Below are positions 39,268-48,184 of a stretch of DNA of 64,000 nt, piece by piece. Within the stretch, counting starts at the first letter, position 1. Every line of letters begins with the position of its first letter. Source of the DNA: Candidatus Eisenbacteria bacterium (GTDB lineage Bacteria > Eisenbacteria > RBG-16-71-46); assembly GCA_020847735.1 (NCBI GenBank), contig JADLBL010000023.1, forward strand, positions 62,001-126,000, written 5' to 3'. The position numbers and the translations under genes are program-made. The notes beneath the pieces are model-generated. The model did not search any database. It was not told the DNA's origin and saw only the letters and a list, made by a program, of their open reading frames with translations.

Positions 39268-41256
39268 CTACCTGCGCCGTGGCGCCCCGCGCGACGCGCC
39301 GGACTCGGCGAGCGCCTTGCGCATCAGCGCGGCGTTCTGCTCCGCGCGCTCGCGCAGCTCGTCGGTGGTCGCCAGCGCCTTCGCGCGCTCGAACGCCGCC
39401 AGCGCGGCGGCCGGGTCGTTGCGCCGGTACGCCTCGAGCGCGGCCTCGTATTCGATCATGCCCGCCAGGTCCGCGAGCCTCGCCGAGGCCTCGCCGCGCA
39501 GCCGCTCGTCGCCGGCCGAATCGCGGGCGGCCGTGAACGCGGCGCGGGCGTCCAGCAGCCGGCTCGCACGCAGCGCGCGCACGCCGTCGTTGTAGCGGTC
39601 CACCCAGCGCTGGCGCTGGCGTGCCGCCGCGAGCTGCGTGCGAAGCGAGCGCACCGCGCCCAGCGTCGGCTCGTCGTCGTGCGTCGCCTCGGTGCGGTCG
39701 AGCAGGCGGTCGAGCGCGGCGTACTCGCCGGCCTTCGCCAGCGCCGTCGCCGAGTCCCGGAAGGCGTCGTAGTCGAGCATCGCGCCGGTCGCGGCGCGGA
39801 TCTCGCGGTCCTGCACGAGGCCGCCGTGCGAGGCCAGCACCTCGCGCGCCCGCTGCGCCTGGCCCGTATGGCTGAGCGCCGCGGCCCACGCGGAGGCGAT
39901 GGGGCCGTCGAACGGCAGCGCCGCCGAGGCGGTCGCGAGCGCGCGCATCGCCCGCGGCGTGAGCCGGTCGCCCGCGAGCGCGGCGCGGCCGTACCAGCCG
40001 AGCGCCACGGCGTCGGTGGAATCGCGCTCGACGCTGCGCTCCAGCAGTCCGTACGCCTCGCCGACGAGCTTCGGCTCGGCCGGGTCCTGGCCGGCGGCCT
40101 GCATGAGCAGCGCGCCGCCGGCGACCGACAGCGCCAGCGCCGAAGCGTCGTCGCGCGCGGCCACCTCGCGAAAGCGCAGCAGCGCCTCCTGCGGTCGCCG
40201 CTCGCGCTGCTCGAGCAGCCCCAGCCCGGCCAGCGCGAGCCCCGGCTCGGCGGTCTCGCCGCGCCCGGACTCGAGCAGCGTCCGGATCGCCTGCGCGTCG
40301 CCCGCTTCATCGAGCACGCCCCACAGGCCGAGCTGCGTCGCGACCTCGGACTCCCGCGCGGCGCGAATCGCGACCGGCAGCTCGCCGGGCGGCACGGTGA
40401 GCCGGATGTTCCAGCCCGTGAGGCGCTCCGCGGACGCGTAGCCGGAGAGCTTGCCCGGGATCTCGTCCCAGTTCTCGCCGGGGAAGGCGTCCGCGAACGC
40501 CCGGCGTGGCGCCACGCCGGCCGCGATCGCCTGCGCCAGCTCGCGAAAGTGGGCGGTGCGGCCGTCGAGGCGCGTCAGGTAGTGCACGAGCGTCCACGAC
40601 TCGGCGTAGAACATCGCCTTCGCGTCGCCGTCCCGCGCGTAAACCGGCGAGTCGCGGTCCACCGCGAACAGCTCGTCGAGCGTGAACGGCCGCTCGCGCT
40701 CGACCACGTACTGGTGCCAGGGAATCGCGTCGCCGTAGTGGCCGCCGCTCGCGCCCGCGCGCCAGGTGCTGAAGAACTCCGCGAGCCCCTCGTTCAGGCA
40801 CAGCGGCGCGCGCCCGAGCGCCGCGTCGGCGATCGCGTGCAGCAGTTCGTGGTGCGCGACCATGCGCCCGCGCTCGTCGTAGCCCGCGAAGGCGATCCAC
40901 GTACCGAAGGGCAGCTTGTGGGCGAGCCCGGCGACCTGCGCGCGCTTGCCGTCGCGCACCGGCAGCAGCGGCAGGAAGTCGCGCTTCGCGGGCACCGCCA
41001 CCATCGTCACGCGCTGGCGCGCGCGCGCGCGCACGCCGAAGCCTTCCACTTCGAGCACGACCGCCATGCTCTCGAGGTTGCGGGCCAGGCGCAGCACCGA
41101 ATCGGCCTCGGCCTTCGCGTAGAGCACGAAGTGGGGCGTCGAGGCGCGCCACCACAACTCGGCGGCGCCCGCCGGCGTGCCCGCGAGCAGGACCGCGAGC
41201 GCGAGCAGCGCGGCCGCGGCGGGCGAACGCCGCGCGCCGGGGGACGCGAGCGTCAC
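39268..41256 (-). CDS. secreted TPR protein with a zinc-peptidase HELLH motif
   Basis: This exported 662-residue protein has a signal peptide to about residue 32 (PAGAA). The N-terminal domain resembles DUF1570/peptidase-MA-like metallopeptidases, with H-H-E-L-L-H in VAHHELLHAIAD and a downstream Glu in LNEGLAEFFSTW as likely third ligand. From about residue 330 to the end it is a superhelix of TPR-like repeats. The combination is seen in envelope proteins of unknown function in FCB bacteria. The start is GTG 41256, overlapping the DUF2306 stop (GTGA). Whether it is an active protease is not established. Confidence 0.8.
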   Translation of the reverse strand: MTLASPGARRSPAAAALLALAVLLAGTPAGAAELWWRASTPHFVLYAKAEADSVLRLARNLESMAVVLEVEGFGVRARARQRVTMVAVPAKRDFLPLLPVRDGKRAQVAGLAHKLPFGTWIAFAGYDERGRMVAHHELLHAIADAALGRAPLCLNEGLAEFFSTWRAGASGGHYGDAIPWHQYVVERERPFTLDELFAVDRDSPVYARDGDAKAMFYAESWTLVHYLTRLDGRTAHFRELAQAIAAGVAPRRAFADAFPGENWDEIPGKLSGYASAERLTGWNIRLTVPPGELPVAIRAARESEVATQLGLWGVLDEAGDAQAIRTLLESGRGETAEPGLALAGLGLLEQRERRPQEALLRFREVAARDDASALALSVAGGALLMQAAGQDPAEPKLVGEAYGLLERSVERDSTDAVALGWYGRAALAGDRLTPRAMRALATASAALPFDGPIASAWAAALSHTGQAQRAREVLASHGGLVQDREIRAATGAMLDYDAFRDSATALAKAGEYAALDRLLDRTEATHDDEPTLGAVRSLRTQLAAARQRQRWVDRYNDGVRALRASRLLDARAAFTAARDSAGDERLRGEASARLADLAGMIEYEAALEAYRRNDPAAALAAFERAKALATTDELRERAEQNAALMRKALAESGASRGAPRRR

Positions 41257-41933
41257 GCGGCGGGCTCCGCCGCGCGCAGTCCCGCGGGGCCGCCCGGGCG
41301 GTTGAAGAACCTCTCCGCGACGAGCAGGTTCGGCACCCAGCAGAGCCAGGCGATGGCGGGGTAGGCCGTCTCGAAGGGCAGGCCCGAGACGACGGACAGC
41401 GGAATCCACAGCCTCAGCGTCACGGCCGCGAACGACAGCGCGTAGTTGCGCACCATCCACCGGCGGTGCGTGGCGAAGTCGCGCGCGCGCACCGCGCGGA
41501 AGGCCCGATACCCGGTGAAGAGCCAGCCGAACGCGAGGCCGCCGAAGCCGAGCCGCGAGACCGGGCCGCCGAACGCGTGCAGCGCCAGGTAAAGGCCCGA
41601 GAGTCCGCCCGCCAGCACCCCGATCGCGAGGTACAGGCGGCCCGTCAGCCGGTGCAGTGCCGGCCGCCGCGCGCGCAGCCTGCTCACGAACTGGAAGGGG
41701 CCGAGCGCGAGCGCGAACATCGCGGCGAAGACGTGCGCGTAGACCGCCGCGCGCTGCGCCGTGAACGACGGACGCATGGCCGGATGAACGGCGGCGCCGA
41801 GCGGGAGGAGCGAGTAGGCGACGAGCGCGTAGGCCGCGACCCCGAGCGAAAGGAACGCGAGCGCGGTGAAGCCGGCGCGACGAGCCGCGCCGCGCCCGGG
41901 TGGCCGGCCGAAGTCCGAGGTCGTGTCCGGCAT
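41253..41933 (-). CDS. DUF2306-family membrane protein
   Basis: This 226-residue integral membrane protein has about six helices and the DUF2306 pattern: SFTAQRAAVYAHVFAAMFALALGPFQF, LHRLTGRLYL, FATHRRWMVRNYALSFAAVTLRL and a final WVPNLLVAERF. His/Arg residues in the helices resemble those of small cytochrome b-like membrane proteins, but the function is unknown. I chose ATG 41933 because a TAGACT -10 ends exactly 7 nt before it; ATG 41951 lies inside that promoter. It heads a two-gene unit with the HELLH/TPR protein. Confidence 0.85.
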   Translation of the reverse strand: MPDTTSDFGRPPGRGAARRAGFTALAFLSLGVAAYALVAYSLLPLGAAVHPAMRPSFTAQRAAVYAHVFAAMFALALGPFQFVSRLRARRPALHRLTGRLYLAIGVLAGGLSGLYLALHAFGGPVSRLGFGGLAFGWLFTGYRAFRAVRARDFATHRRWMVRNYALSFAAVTLRLWIPLSVVSGLPFETAYPAIAWLCWVPNLLVAERFFNRPGGPAGLRAAEPAA

Positions 41934-41940
41934 CGGCGCG

Positions 41941-41946
41941 AGTCTA
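41941..41946 (-). promoter_or_regulatory. -10 box TAGACT, leaderless start of the DUF2306 gene
   Basis: TAGACT on the minus strand followed by 7 nt and ATG 41933, the same geometry as at 6194-6199. No clear -35 box. Confidence 0.55.
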
Positions 41947-42050
41947 TCCACGGAGAGCCGCTCGCGGCCAGGGTTCGTTGCTCCGGCCGCGCGGCGACGG
42001 GGCCGGAGTCCGGGCGCTTTTCCCGCTCAATGGCCGCGCGCCGGCATTGC

Positions 42051-42080
42051 CCCGACCCGCTGGCAGTTGGTAACTTGCGG
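42051..42080 (+). promoter_or_regulatory. promoter of the sbcD-like operon
   Basis: TTGCCC, an 18-nt spacer and TAACTT stand about 75 nt before ATG 42150, a fair housekeeping promoter for the DNA-repair pair. Confidence 0.5.
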
Positions 42081-42149
42081 CTCGATTCGCCGCGCCGGGC
42101 ATCGCGCCCGGAGCGGGAGCCTTCCTCACCGGATGAGGACGTTCGCCGC

Positions 42150-43391
42150 ATGGCCCTCGCGCGATTCCTGCAGGTTTCGGACCTGCACCTCGGGAAGCCC
42201 TTTGCCTGGCTGCCCGCCGACCGGCGCGAGGACCGCCGCCGCGACCAGCAGCGGGCGCTCGAGCAGGCGATCGCGCAGGCGATCGAGCGGGGCGCGCACG
42301 CCATCCTCGTGCCCGGCGACCTGTTCGACTCCGTCAACGTCGAAGCCGGGCTGCTGACCTTCGCGGTCAAGGCGTTCGCGGTCGCCGGCTGCCCGCCGGT
42401 CTTCATCTCGCCCGGCAACCACGACCCGGCGAGCGCGACGAACGCGGCCTGGAGCCAGCGGCTGCTGCAGGCGCGCGGCATCGCCTGGCCGGCGCACGTG
42501 CACGTCTTCGACACGCCGTCCTGGACGGCGGCGACGGTGCCGAGGCTGCAGGGCGTGCGCGTCTGGGGGCGCGGCTTCGCGGCCAACGTCGAGAGCGCCG
42601 AGCGGCCGCTCGCGAAGGAGGCGCTCCGCGAGGTGACCGGAACCAACCCGCTCGGTTTCGAGATCGCCGTCTTTCACGGCTCGCGCGAGGGCTTCTGCCC
42701 GCCGGGACAGAAGGTGACCGCGCCGTTTTCCGACCCCGAGATCGCCGCCTCGCCGTTCGTCTACCACGCCGTCGGCCACTACCACACGCTCCAGCGTCTC
42801 GAGCAGCCGCTCGCCGAGGGCGTCAACTCCGCCGGCGCGCGCCTGGCCTACGCCGGCTCGGGCGTCTCGCTCGACCTGACCGAGACCGGCATCCACGGCG
42901 CGCTCGAGGTGCGGATCGAGTACGGCCACCGCATGCCGTTCATCGAGGTCGAGCCGATCGAGCTGGACCGCCGCCGCGTGTACGACCTGAACGTGGACGT
43001 GACCGGCTCGGCGAGCGCGGATGCGATCGACCGCCGGGTCCTGAAGGCGCTCGACCTGGCGGGCGCGGGCGAGCTGGACCTGGTGACCGTGCGCATCGCC
43101 GGCCGGCTCTCGGCGGGCGTGCGCTGGTCCGGCCCGGGCTCCGACCTGCGCGACCGCACGTTCCACGGGCGCTTCGACACCACCGGCGTCCGGCCCGACT
43201 ACGACCTCGCCTCGTATCGCGGCTCGGAGGCGAAGACGACCGAGGAGCGGTTCGCGCGCGAGCTGCTCTCGCGGATGGACGCCGAGTCCGATCCGGCGCG
43301 CCGCGCGATGCTCGAGCGCGCGCTCTACCACGGCCTCGACGCCTTCAAGCTGCGCGAGGTCGCCCCGGCCTGGGACGAGGTCGCGAAGTGA
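42150..43391 (+). CDS. SbcD/Mre11-like DNA exonuclease subunit
   Basis: This 413-residue calcineurin-like phosphoesterase is the nuclease partner of a Rad50-like ATPase. Metal-binding motifs run in order: VSDLHLGKP (residues 9-17), ILVPGDLFDSVNVE, SPGNHDPAS, then AVFHGS and YHAVGHYH. A capping domain and C-terminal helices follow. It acts on DNA ends in the cytoplasm. ATG 42150 is the only start compatible with the first motif. Its stop overlaps the ATPase start by 4 bp (GTGA). It resembles YhaO as much as SbcD. Confidence 0.9.
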   Translation: MALARFLQVSDLHLGKPFAWLPADRREDRRRDQQRALEQAIAQAIERGAHAILVPGDLFDSVNVEAGLLTFAVKAFAVAGCPPVFISPGNHDPASATNAAWSQRLLQARGIAWPAHVHVFDTPSWTAATVPRLQGVRVWGRGFAANVESAERPLAKEALREVTGTNPLGFEIAVFHGSREGFCPPGQKVTAPFSDPEIAASPFVYHAVGHYHTLQRLEQPLAEGVNSAGARLAYAGSGVSLDLTETGIHGALEVRIEYGHRMPFIEVEPIELDRRRVYDLNVDVTGSASADAIDRRVLKALDLAGAGELDLVTVRIAGRLSAGVRWSGPGSDLRDRTFHGRFDTTGVRPDYDLASYRGSEAKTTEERFARELLSRMDAESDPARRAMLERALYHGLDAFKLREVAPAWDEVAK

Positions 43392-46270
43392 AGATCCTGC
43401 GCCTCAAGGTCGCAGGCTTCGGCCCGCTGCGCGGCGAGTGGAACTTCTCGACCGTCAAGGCCAACGTGGTCGTGGACGACAACGAGCGCGGCAAGACCTC
43501 GATGCTCGCCGCGATCGCGGCCGCGCTCTACGGGCTCGAGGACGACAAGCGCTCCCACCGCGTGCTCACCCCGCTCGAGCGCTGGCGGCCGTGGACGAGC
43601 GGGCCCTACGGCGTCGAGATGGATCTGGACGTCCTCGGGCGGCGCTATCGCATCGTGCGCGACTTCGAGCGCGGAACCGTCGCGGTCTTCGACGGCGCCG
43701 GCCACGAGGTCACCGCCGAGTTCCTCGAGGGCAGGGACCAGTACCCGGTCGGACGCAGGCTGCTCGGCGTGGATTCGGCCGAGTTCGAGAAGTGCTCGTT
43801 CCTGCGTCAGGGCGAAATGGACGGCGTCGTGCCCGGCGACGAAAGGGCCCGCCGCGCCTCGACGCTGCGCGCCCGGCTCGAGAACGCCGCCGACACGCAC
43901 ATCGGCGACACCAACGCTTCCGAGGCGATGCGCGTGCTCGAGGAGGCGCTGCGCCGCTACGAGTCGCCGGAGCTCGAATCCACGCTGACGGTGGACGTGG
44001 CGCTCGACCGCCTCGAGGCGAAGCGCCGGCTGGTCGAGAGCGAGCTGCACGACCTCGACCACCAGCTGGTGCTGGCCCAGGTCCCGCTCGAGTCGCTGGC
44101 GCAGATGGCCGAGGACGAGAACGGCCTCAAGGACCAGCTCCGCCGGCTCGAGGCCGAGCGCCACGCCGGCATGGCCGCCGAGATCCGCCGCCAGATCGAG
44201 GACAACGATCGCGGCCGCGAGGAGCTGCGCCGGCTCGAGGCCGAGGCCGCCGAGCTCGAGGCCGTCGCGCAGATGCCGGCCAACATCGAGACCGAGCTGC
44301 GCGAGACGGTCGCGCGCTTCGAGGAGGGCCAGCGCAACCTGCAGACGTTCGAGACCCGCCGCCGCGAGGAGTGGACCGCCGAGCGCGAGCAGATCGACGC
44401 GGTGCTGGCCGAACGGCGCGCCTACGACAGCTTCAGCGAGGAGGACGCGCGCCGCTGCGACGCGCTCGCCGTCGAGCTGCGCCGCGTGGCGGTCGAGGAC
44501 GCGCACCAGCGCAACCAGGTGTTCGTCCTTCGCGACCAGCTCGCGGCGCAGGGCTACGAGCCCGAACGCATCCAGTTCCTGCGCGGGCGCTTCAGCTCGA
44601 TGCCCGAGGAGCAGCAGCGGCTGCTGCGCCAGCAGACCGACTCGAGCCTGCAGTTCCAGACCGAGGTCGCGCAGCTCGAGCAGGAACGCACCGGGGCGAC
44701 CGAAGCGCTGCGCGCGCTCGACGCGCACCGCAGCGCCCGCCGCGTGCCCGGCTGGTTCTCGCTCGCTCTCGGCCTGGGCGGCGTGATCGCCGGCGGCGTG
44801 GCGTTCGCGCTCAAGTCCGCGCCGCTCGTGTGGGGCGCGCTGTTCGGCGCGGGCGGCGTGGTGGCGCTCGCGGGCGTCGCGATGCTCGCGATCGGCGGGC
44901 GCGCGCAGGCGGCCGAGCGCGACGCGGCCCTGCGCCGGCTGGCCGAAGCGCAGCGGCGGTTGAACCAGCTGCGCACTCAGCGCGGCGAGAACGAGGCCGG
45001 GCTCGCCGAGATGGCGCGGCTGATGGGCTACCGCGACGCCGTGGACCTGATGCGGCACTGGAGCGAGTTCGCCCGCCTGCAGGAGGACAGCTCGCCGCTG
45101 CTGCGCGCGCAGGAGCAGCTCGCGCAGGCGGAGTCGCAGCGGCAGGCCGTGTTCGAGGAGTCGAGGCAGCTCCTGCGCGCGGCCCCCGGCTCGGCGCCCA
45201 CGCCCGAGCTGCTCGAGAAGGCGGCCTACGAGGCGCGCCTGGCCATCAACGCGCGCAAGCGGCTCGATCAGCTCGACCGCAACTGGGAGCTGGTCGAACG
45301 CGAGCGCCGCGTGGACGAGGCCGCGGTCGCGGGCCTGCGCGAGCGCGCGGTGCGCATCCTGCAGAGCGCCGGACTCACGTACGACCCCGAGAAATCGTGG
45401 AGCGAGAACGTGGACGCGCTCGCCCGGCGCTCGGGGGACCGGCTGCGCTGGACGATCCTTTCCGAGGAGCTGATTCCGGCCGCCCGCAAGCGCCTGCTGC
45501 CGGAACTCGAGATCGAGCAGCGACGCCAGAGGATCGCGATGCTCGAAGCGGGCCGCGAGCACATCACCTCGCCGCGCCAGCCGGACGAGATCGAGGTCGA
45601 GGCCCGGCAGTGCCGCGCGCGGCTCGAAGAGACCCAGCAGCGGCGCGGGGACCTGCGGCTCGAGGTCGAGGAAGTCTGGCGGCGGCACACGCAGCTGCGT
45701 CCCGAGCTCGAATCGCAGCTCGAGCGGCTCGCCCGCGCGCTCGCCCGCGCGAAGACCTTCAAGGAGAGCGTCGAGCTCGCCCGCGCGACCATCCAGAAGG
45801 TGGCGACCGACACGCATCGCAAGTGGGCCGACTTCCTCAATGCCCGCGTCGGCGAGCTGCTCACGGGCTTCGGCGCGCAGGTGAACCAGCTTCGCTTCGG
45901 CGAAGACCTCGACTTCTCGGTCCAGCTCGAGGGCGGGCCGCTGGTCTCGCGCGGCAAGGCCCACCTGCAGCTTTCGGCCGGCGCGCGCGACCAGCTCTAC
46001 TTCGCGGTCCGCCTGGCGGTGAGCGAGTTCCTTTCGCGCGGCGGTGAGCCGCTGCCGCTGCTGCTCGACGACGCGTTCGCGACGAGCGACGACGCGCGGC
46101 TTCAGGCCGGCATGAAGACGCTGGTCGAGGGCCTCGCGGGCGGACACCAGGTGATCCTCGTGACCTGCCACCGGGGCCGCTACATGGACCTGAAGCGCCT
46201 CGACCCCGAGCTCTACCGGGAGCGCGTGAACTGGCTGGACGTCGGCGCCGGCACGCCGGCCTCCGCCTGA
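43388..46270 (+). CDS. Rad50/SbcC-like ATPase with a membrane hairpin at the hinge (YhaN-like)
   Basis: This 960-residue SMC-like ATPase is the motor of a DNA-end processing complex with the nuclease upstream. The P-loop is VDDNERGKTS (about 30-39), followed by long coiled coils (about 160-450 and 505-830). The ABC signature is QLSAGARDQLYFAV, and Walker B with D-loop is LPLLLDDAFATSDD, followed by the switch His in VTCH. At the hinge, where SbcC/Rad50 has a CxxC zinc hook, there are two hydrophobic helices (about residues 452-500) and no CxxC. B. subtilis YhaN is the nearest known type. It may tether DNA repair to the membrane. The start is GTG 43388. Confidence 0.9.
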   Translation: MKILRLKVAGFGPLRGEWNFSTVKANVVVDDNERGKTSMLAAIAAALYGLEDDKRSHRVLTPLERWRPWTSGPYGVEMDLDVLGRRYRIVRDFERGTVAVFDGAGHEVTAEFLEGRDQYPVGRRLLGVDSAEFEKCSFLRQGEMDGVVPGDERARRASTLRARLENAADTHIGDTNASEAMRVLEEALRRYESPELESTLTVDVALDRLEAKRRLVESELHDLDHQLVLAQVPLESLAQMAEDENGLKDQLRRLEAERHAGMAAEIRRQIEDNDRGREELRRLEAEAAELEAVAQMPANIETELRETVARFEEGQRNLQTFETRRREEWTAEREQIDAVLAERRAYDSFSEEDARRCDALAVELRRVAVEDAHQRNQVFVLRDQLAAQGYEPERIQFLRGRFSSMPEEQQRLLRQQTDSSLQFQTEVAQLEQERTGATEALRALDAHRSARRVPGWFSLALGLGGVIAGGVAFALKSAPLVWGALFGAGGVVALAGVAMLAIGGRAQAAERDAALRRLAEAQRRLNQLRTQRGENEAGLAEMARLMGYRDAVDLMRHWSEFARLQEDSSPLLRAQEQLAQAESQRQAVFEESRQLLRAAPGSAPTPELLEKAAYEARLAINARKRLDQLDRNWELVERERRVDEAAVAGLRERAVRILQSAGLTYDPEKSWSENVDALARRSGDRLRWTILSEELIPAARKRLLPELEIEQRRQRIAMLEAGREHITSPRQPDEIEVEARQCRARLEETQQRRGDLRLEVEEVWRRHTQLRPELESQLERLARALARAKTFKESVELARATIQKVATDTHRKWADFLNARVGELLTGFGAQVNQLRFGEDLDFSVQLEGGPLVSRGKAHLQLSAGARDQLYFAVRLAVSEFLSRGGEPLPLLLDDAFATSDDARLQAGMKTLVEGLAGGHQVILVTCHRGRYMDLKRLDPELYRERVNWLDVGAGTPASA

Positions 46271-46343
46271 AGGTGACGCGACGCACCGCCTGAGCCGCAC
46301 GCTCGCGCCGCGTGCGCGTCCGCGCGGCGGGGAAGTCCGCGGC

Positions 46344-47102
46344 GTGCGGGCGGAGCAGGCGCCGAACCCGTCGCCCCGCGATCGCGCGGGGAGTCGCCGC
46401 CGGCCGCTTCGGGCGCTCGCGCTGCTCCTCGCGTTCGCCGCGCTGACCGCGGTCGCGCCGCGCGAGCGAAGGGTGCTGCCGACGGATCTGCCGCTCGGTC
46501 AGGCGGCGCCGGACAGCTTCCTCGCCAGCTTCGAGACCACGAAGGGCCGCTTCGTCATGAAGGCCGTGCGCGCCTGGTCGCCGCTCGGCGTGGACCGGCT
46601 GTGGCACCTGACGCGCTCGGGCTACTTCGACGGCCTGACGATCTATCGCGTCGGCGAAACGATGAGCGTCCGCGGCGGGCGCGTGGTCCAGTTCGGCACC
46701 AGCGGCGACACGGCCGTGAGCCATGCGTGGGAGCGGGCGACGTTCGCCGACGAACCGGTCGTGCGAACGCACCGCGCCGGCGCCGTCAGCTTCGCGCGCG
46801 GCGGGCCCGGCACGCGCGGCGTCGAGATCGCGATCAGCACGAACGCCAGCGCCGCCCTCGACACCGTGCGGTACCTGGGCGTCACCGGCTTCCCGGTCGT
46901 CGCCGAGGTGGTCGGGGGGCTGGACGTGCTCGGCCGGCTGAACGGCGAGCACGGCAACGCGCCCATCGCGGGCGATTCGCTGTCGATCGCCGGCGGGGCA
47001 TGGCTCGAACGCGCCTTTCCGCGCCTCGACCGCATCCGCACGGCCCGCATCGTGAAGTCGTGGGGAGGCGGACGGCGGCGGGTCGCCGGGGCGAAGCGGT
47101 GA
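46344..47102 (+). CDS. cyclophilin-type peptidyl-prolyl isomerase, exported
   Basis: This 252-residue protein has an N-terminal Arg-rich segment and a membrane-targeting helix (PLRALALLLAFAALTAVA). A cyclophilin-like domain follows: ASFETTKGRFVMKAVR, GYFDGLTIYRVGETMSVRGG and GAVSFARGGPGTRGVEIAIS. It would assist protein folding in the periplasm. Some residues of the canonical FxxQGG active loop read SVRGGRVVQFG, so isomerase activity may be reduced. It starts at GTG 46344 after GGGGAAG and overlaps the methyltransferase-like gene by 4 bp. Confidence 0.84.
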   Translation: MRAEQAPNPSPRDRAGSRRRPLRALALLLAFAALTAVAPRERRVLPTDLPLGQAAPDSFLASFETTKGRFVMKAVRAWSPLGVDRLWHLTRSGYFDGLTIYRVGETMSVRGGRVVQFGTSGDTAVSHAWERATFADEPVVRTHRAGAVSFARGGPGTRGVEIAISTNASAALDTVRYLGVTGFPVVAEVVGGLDVLGRLNGEHGNAPIAGDSLSIAGGAWLERAFPRLDRIRTARIVKSWGGGRRRVAGAKR

Positions 47103-47530
47103 AGCTCGTCTCACGTTACGCCGGGCCGCTGCACGCGCTCGCGATCCTGTGGCTGCTGCTGTCGCGTCAGCTGCTGTCGCGATCGCCCGGGGTGATCGCC
47201 GTGCAGGTGGCGGCGGTCGCGCTGTCGGTCTGGGCGCGGGCCGCGTTTCCGCCGGGACAGTTCAGCGTCCATCCCGAACCGAAGCAGCCGCGGCTCATCG
47301 AGGCGGGCCCCTACCGCTGGCTGCGGCACCCGATGTACACCGCCGCGCAGGCGCTCGTCTGGTCGGGCGCGCTCCAGCACCGCACGGTCGTCAATCTCGC
47401 GATCGCCGCCGCCCTGCTCGCCGCCGTGATCGTGCGCATCGCCGACGAGGAGAAGCTGCTGCGGGAGCGGATCCCCGGCTACGCCGACTACGCGCTCCGC
47501 ACGAAGCGCTTCGTGCCGTTCGTGTTCTAG
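47099..47530 (+). CDS. isoprenylcysteine carboxyl methyltransferase-like membrane protein
   Basis: This 143-residue membrane protein of the ICMT/phospholipid methyltransferase family has four hydrophobic segments. The SAM-binding signature sits in the second half: GPYRWLRHPMYTAAQ (residues 77-91) and a late EEKLLRERIPGYADYALRTKRFVP. Bacterial members methylate unknown membrane-associated substrates. It starts at GTG 47099, overlapping the cyclophilin stop (GTGA). The palindromic element at 47537 begins 6 bp after its stop codon. Confidence 0.87.
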   Translation: MKLVSRYAGPLHALAILWLLLSRQLLSRSPGVIAVQVAAVALSVWARAAFPPGQFSVHPEPKQPRLIEAGPYRWLRHPMYTAAQALVWSGALQHRTVVNLAIAAALLAAVIVRIADEEKLLRERIPGYADYALRTKRFVPFVF

Positions 47531-47536
47531 CGGACA

Positions 47537-47683
47537 TTCAGCGATTCGGCAGCAGGGGCTCGACGGCGGCCCGCTTGCTCGGCTTCCTGCCTCGCCGCGC
47601 TGCATCCACTCGGACTCTCGCCATCCATGGCTTCGCCCTCGCCGGACGCACCGTCGTCGAGCCCCTGCTGCCGAATCGCTGAA
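47537..47683. repeat. palindromic element 1 (28-bp inverted repeats, 147 bp)
   Basis: The left arm 47537-47564 is an exact reverse complement of the right arm 47656-47683 (it begins TTCAGCGATTCGGCAG), and imperfect pairing continues for several more bases. The 91-bp interior has no credible gene and no transposase. No target-site duplication is obvious. It fills the gap between the methyltransferase stop (47530) and the DUF6249 stop (47690). It may be a MITE-like element or a very long bidirectional terminator. Confidence 0.85.
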
Positions 47684-47689
47684 ACCGAT

Positions 47690-48118
47690 TCAGACCGGCA
47701 TCTTCACCGCGCGCGAGCCGAGCAGCAGGGCGGCGCCGATCGAGAAGGGGATCGCGCCGACGGCCCAGACGTTGTCGTTGCCGGCGACCTGGCCGAGCAG
47801 CAGCGCGAGCGCGAGCCCGAAGAACGCGAACACCAGCCCGGCGATGATGAGGCGCTGGCGGCGGCGCGCGACGAGGATGCGCTCGTCGCCGGCGCCGTTG
47901 CCGAACGCGAGGGCCAGCGCGTGCTCGGAGACCGCCGGCAGCTTGCCGGGCTCGACGCCGCGTTCGATCATCGCGATGCGTTCGCGCTGCACCAGCTCGA
48001 CCAGCCGCTGGCGCTGGTAGCTGCGAAAGATGCCCGACACGATTCCACCGAGGATGGCCGTGCCGCCGAGGATGATTCCGCCCCCCACGACGAGCGCACC
48101 GACGTCTTCTCCGCCCAT
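47690..48118 (-). CDS. DUF6249-like small membrane protein
   Basis: This 142-residue protein has a Gly/Ile-rich N-terminal helix (GALVVGGGIILGGTAILGGIVSGI) and a basic cytosolic middle (RSYQRQRLVELVQRERIAMIERGVEPGKLP). Two C-terminal helices follow. The RIAMIERGVxPxxL segment is typical of DUF6249-like proteins, which are often found beside ECF sigma/anti-sigma genes. It is divergent from the sigma gene 198 bp away and is enclosed by two palindromic elements. ATG 48118 has AAGGGGGAAG at good spacing. Confidence 0.75.
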   Translation of the reverse strand: MGGEDVGALVVGGGIILGGTAILGGIVSGIFRSYQRQRLVELVQRERIAMIERGVEPGKLPAVSEHALALAFGNGAGDERILVARRRQRLIIAGLVFAFFGLALALLLGQVAGNDNVWAVGAIPFSIGAALLLGSRAVKMPV

Positions 48119-48184
48119 GGTCTTCCCCCTTGTGAGTGGTTCCGGCGCGGCGGGGGCCGCGGCCGTTCGATCCGTTTCGCCTGC

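Noticed and set aside
43388-46270. Classic zinc-hook SbcC
   Set aside because: No CxxC occurs at the hinge; two hydrophobic helices are there instead, so plain SbcC is not the right name.
43325-46300. Long minus-strand open frame opposite the Rad50-like ATPase
   Set aside because: Same cause; composition is Arg/Leu/Glu mirror sequence of a coiled coil and has no start signal.
47537-47683. Insertion sequence with transposase
   Set aside because: The space between the inverted repeats is 91 bp and codes for nothing resembling a transposase.
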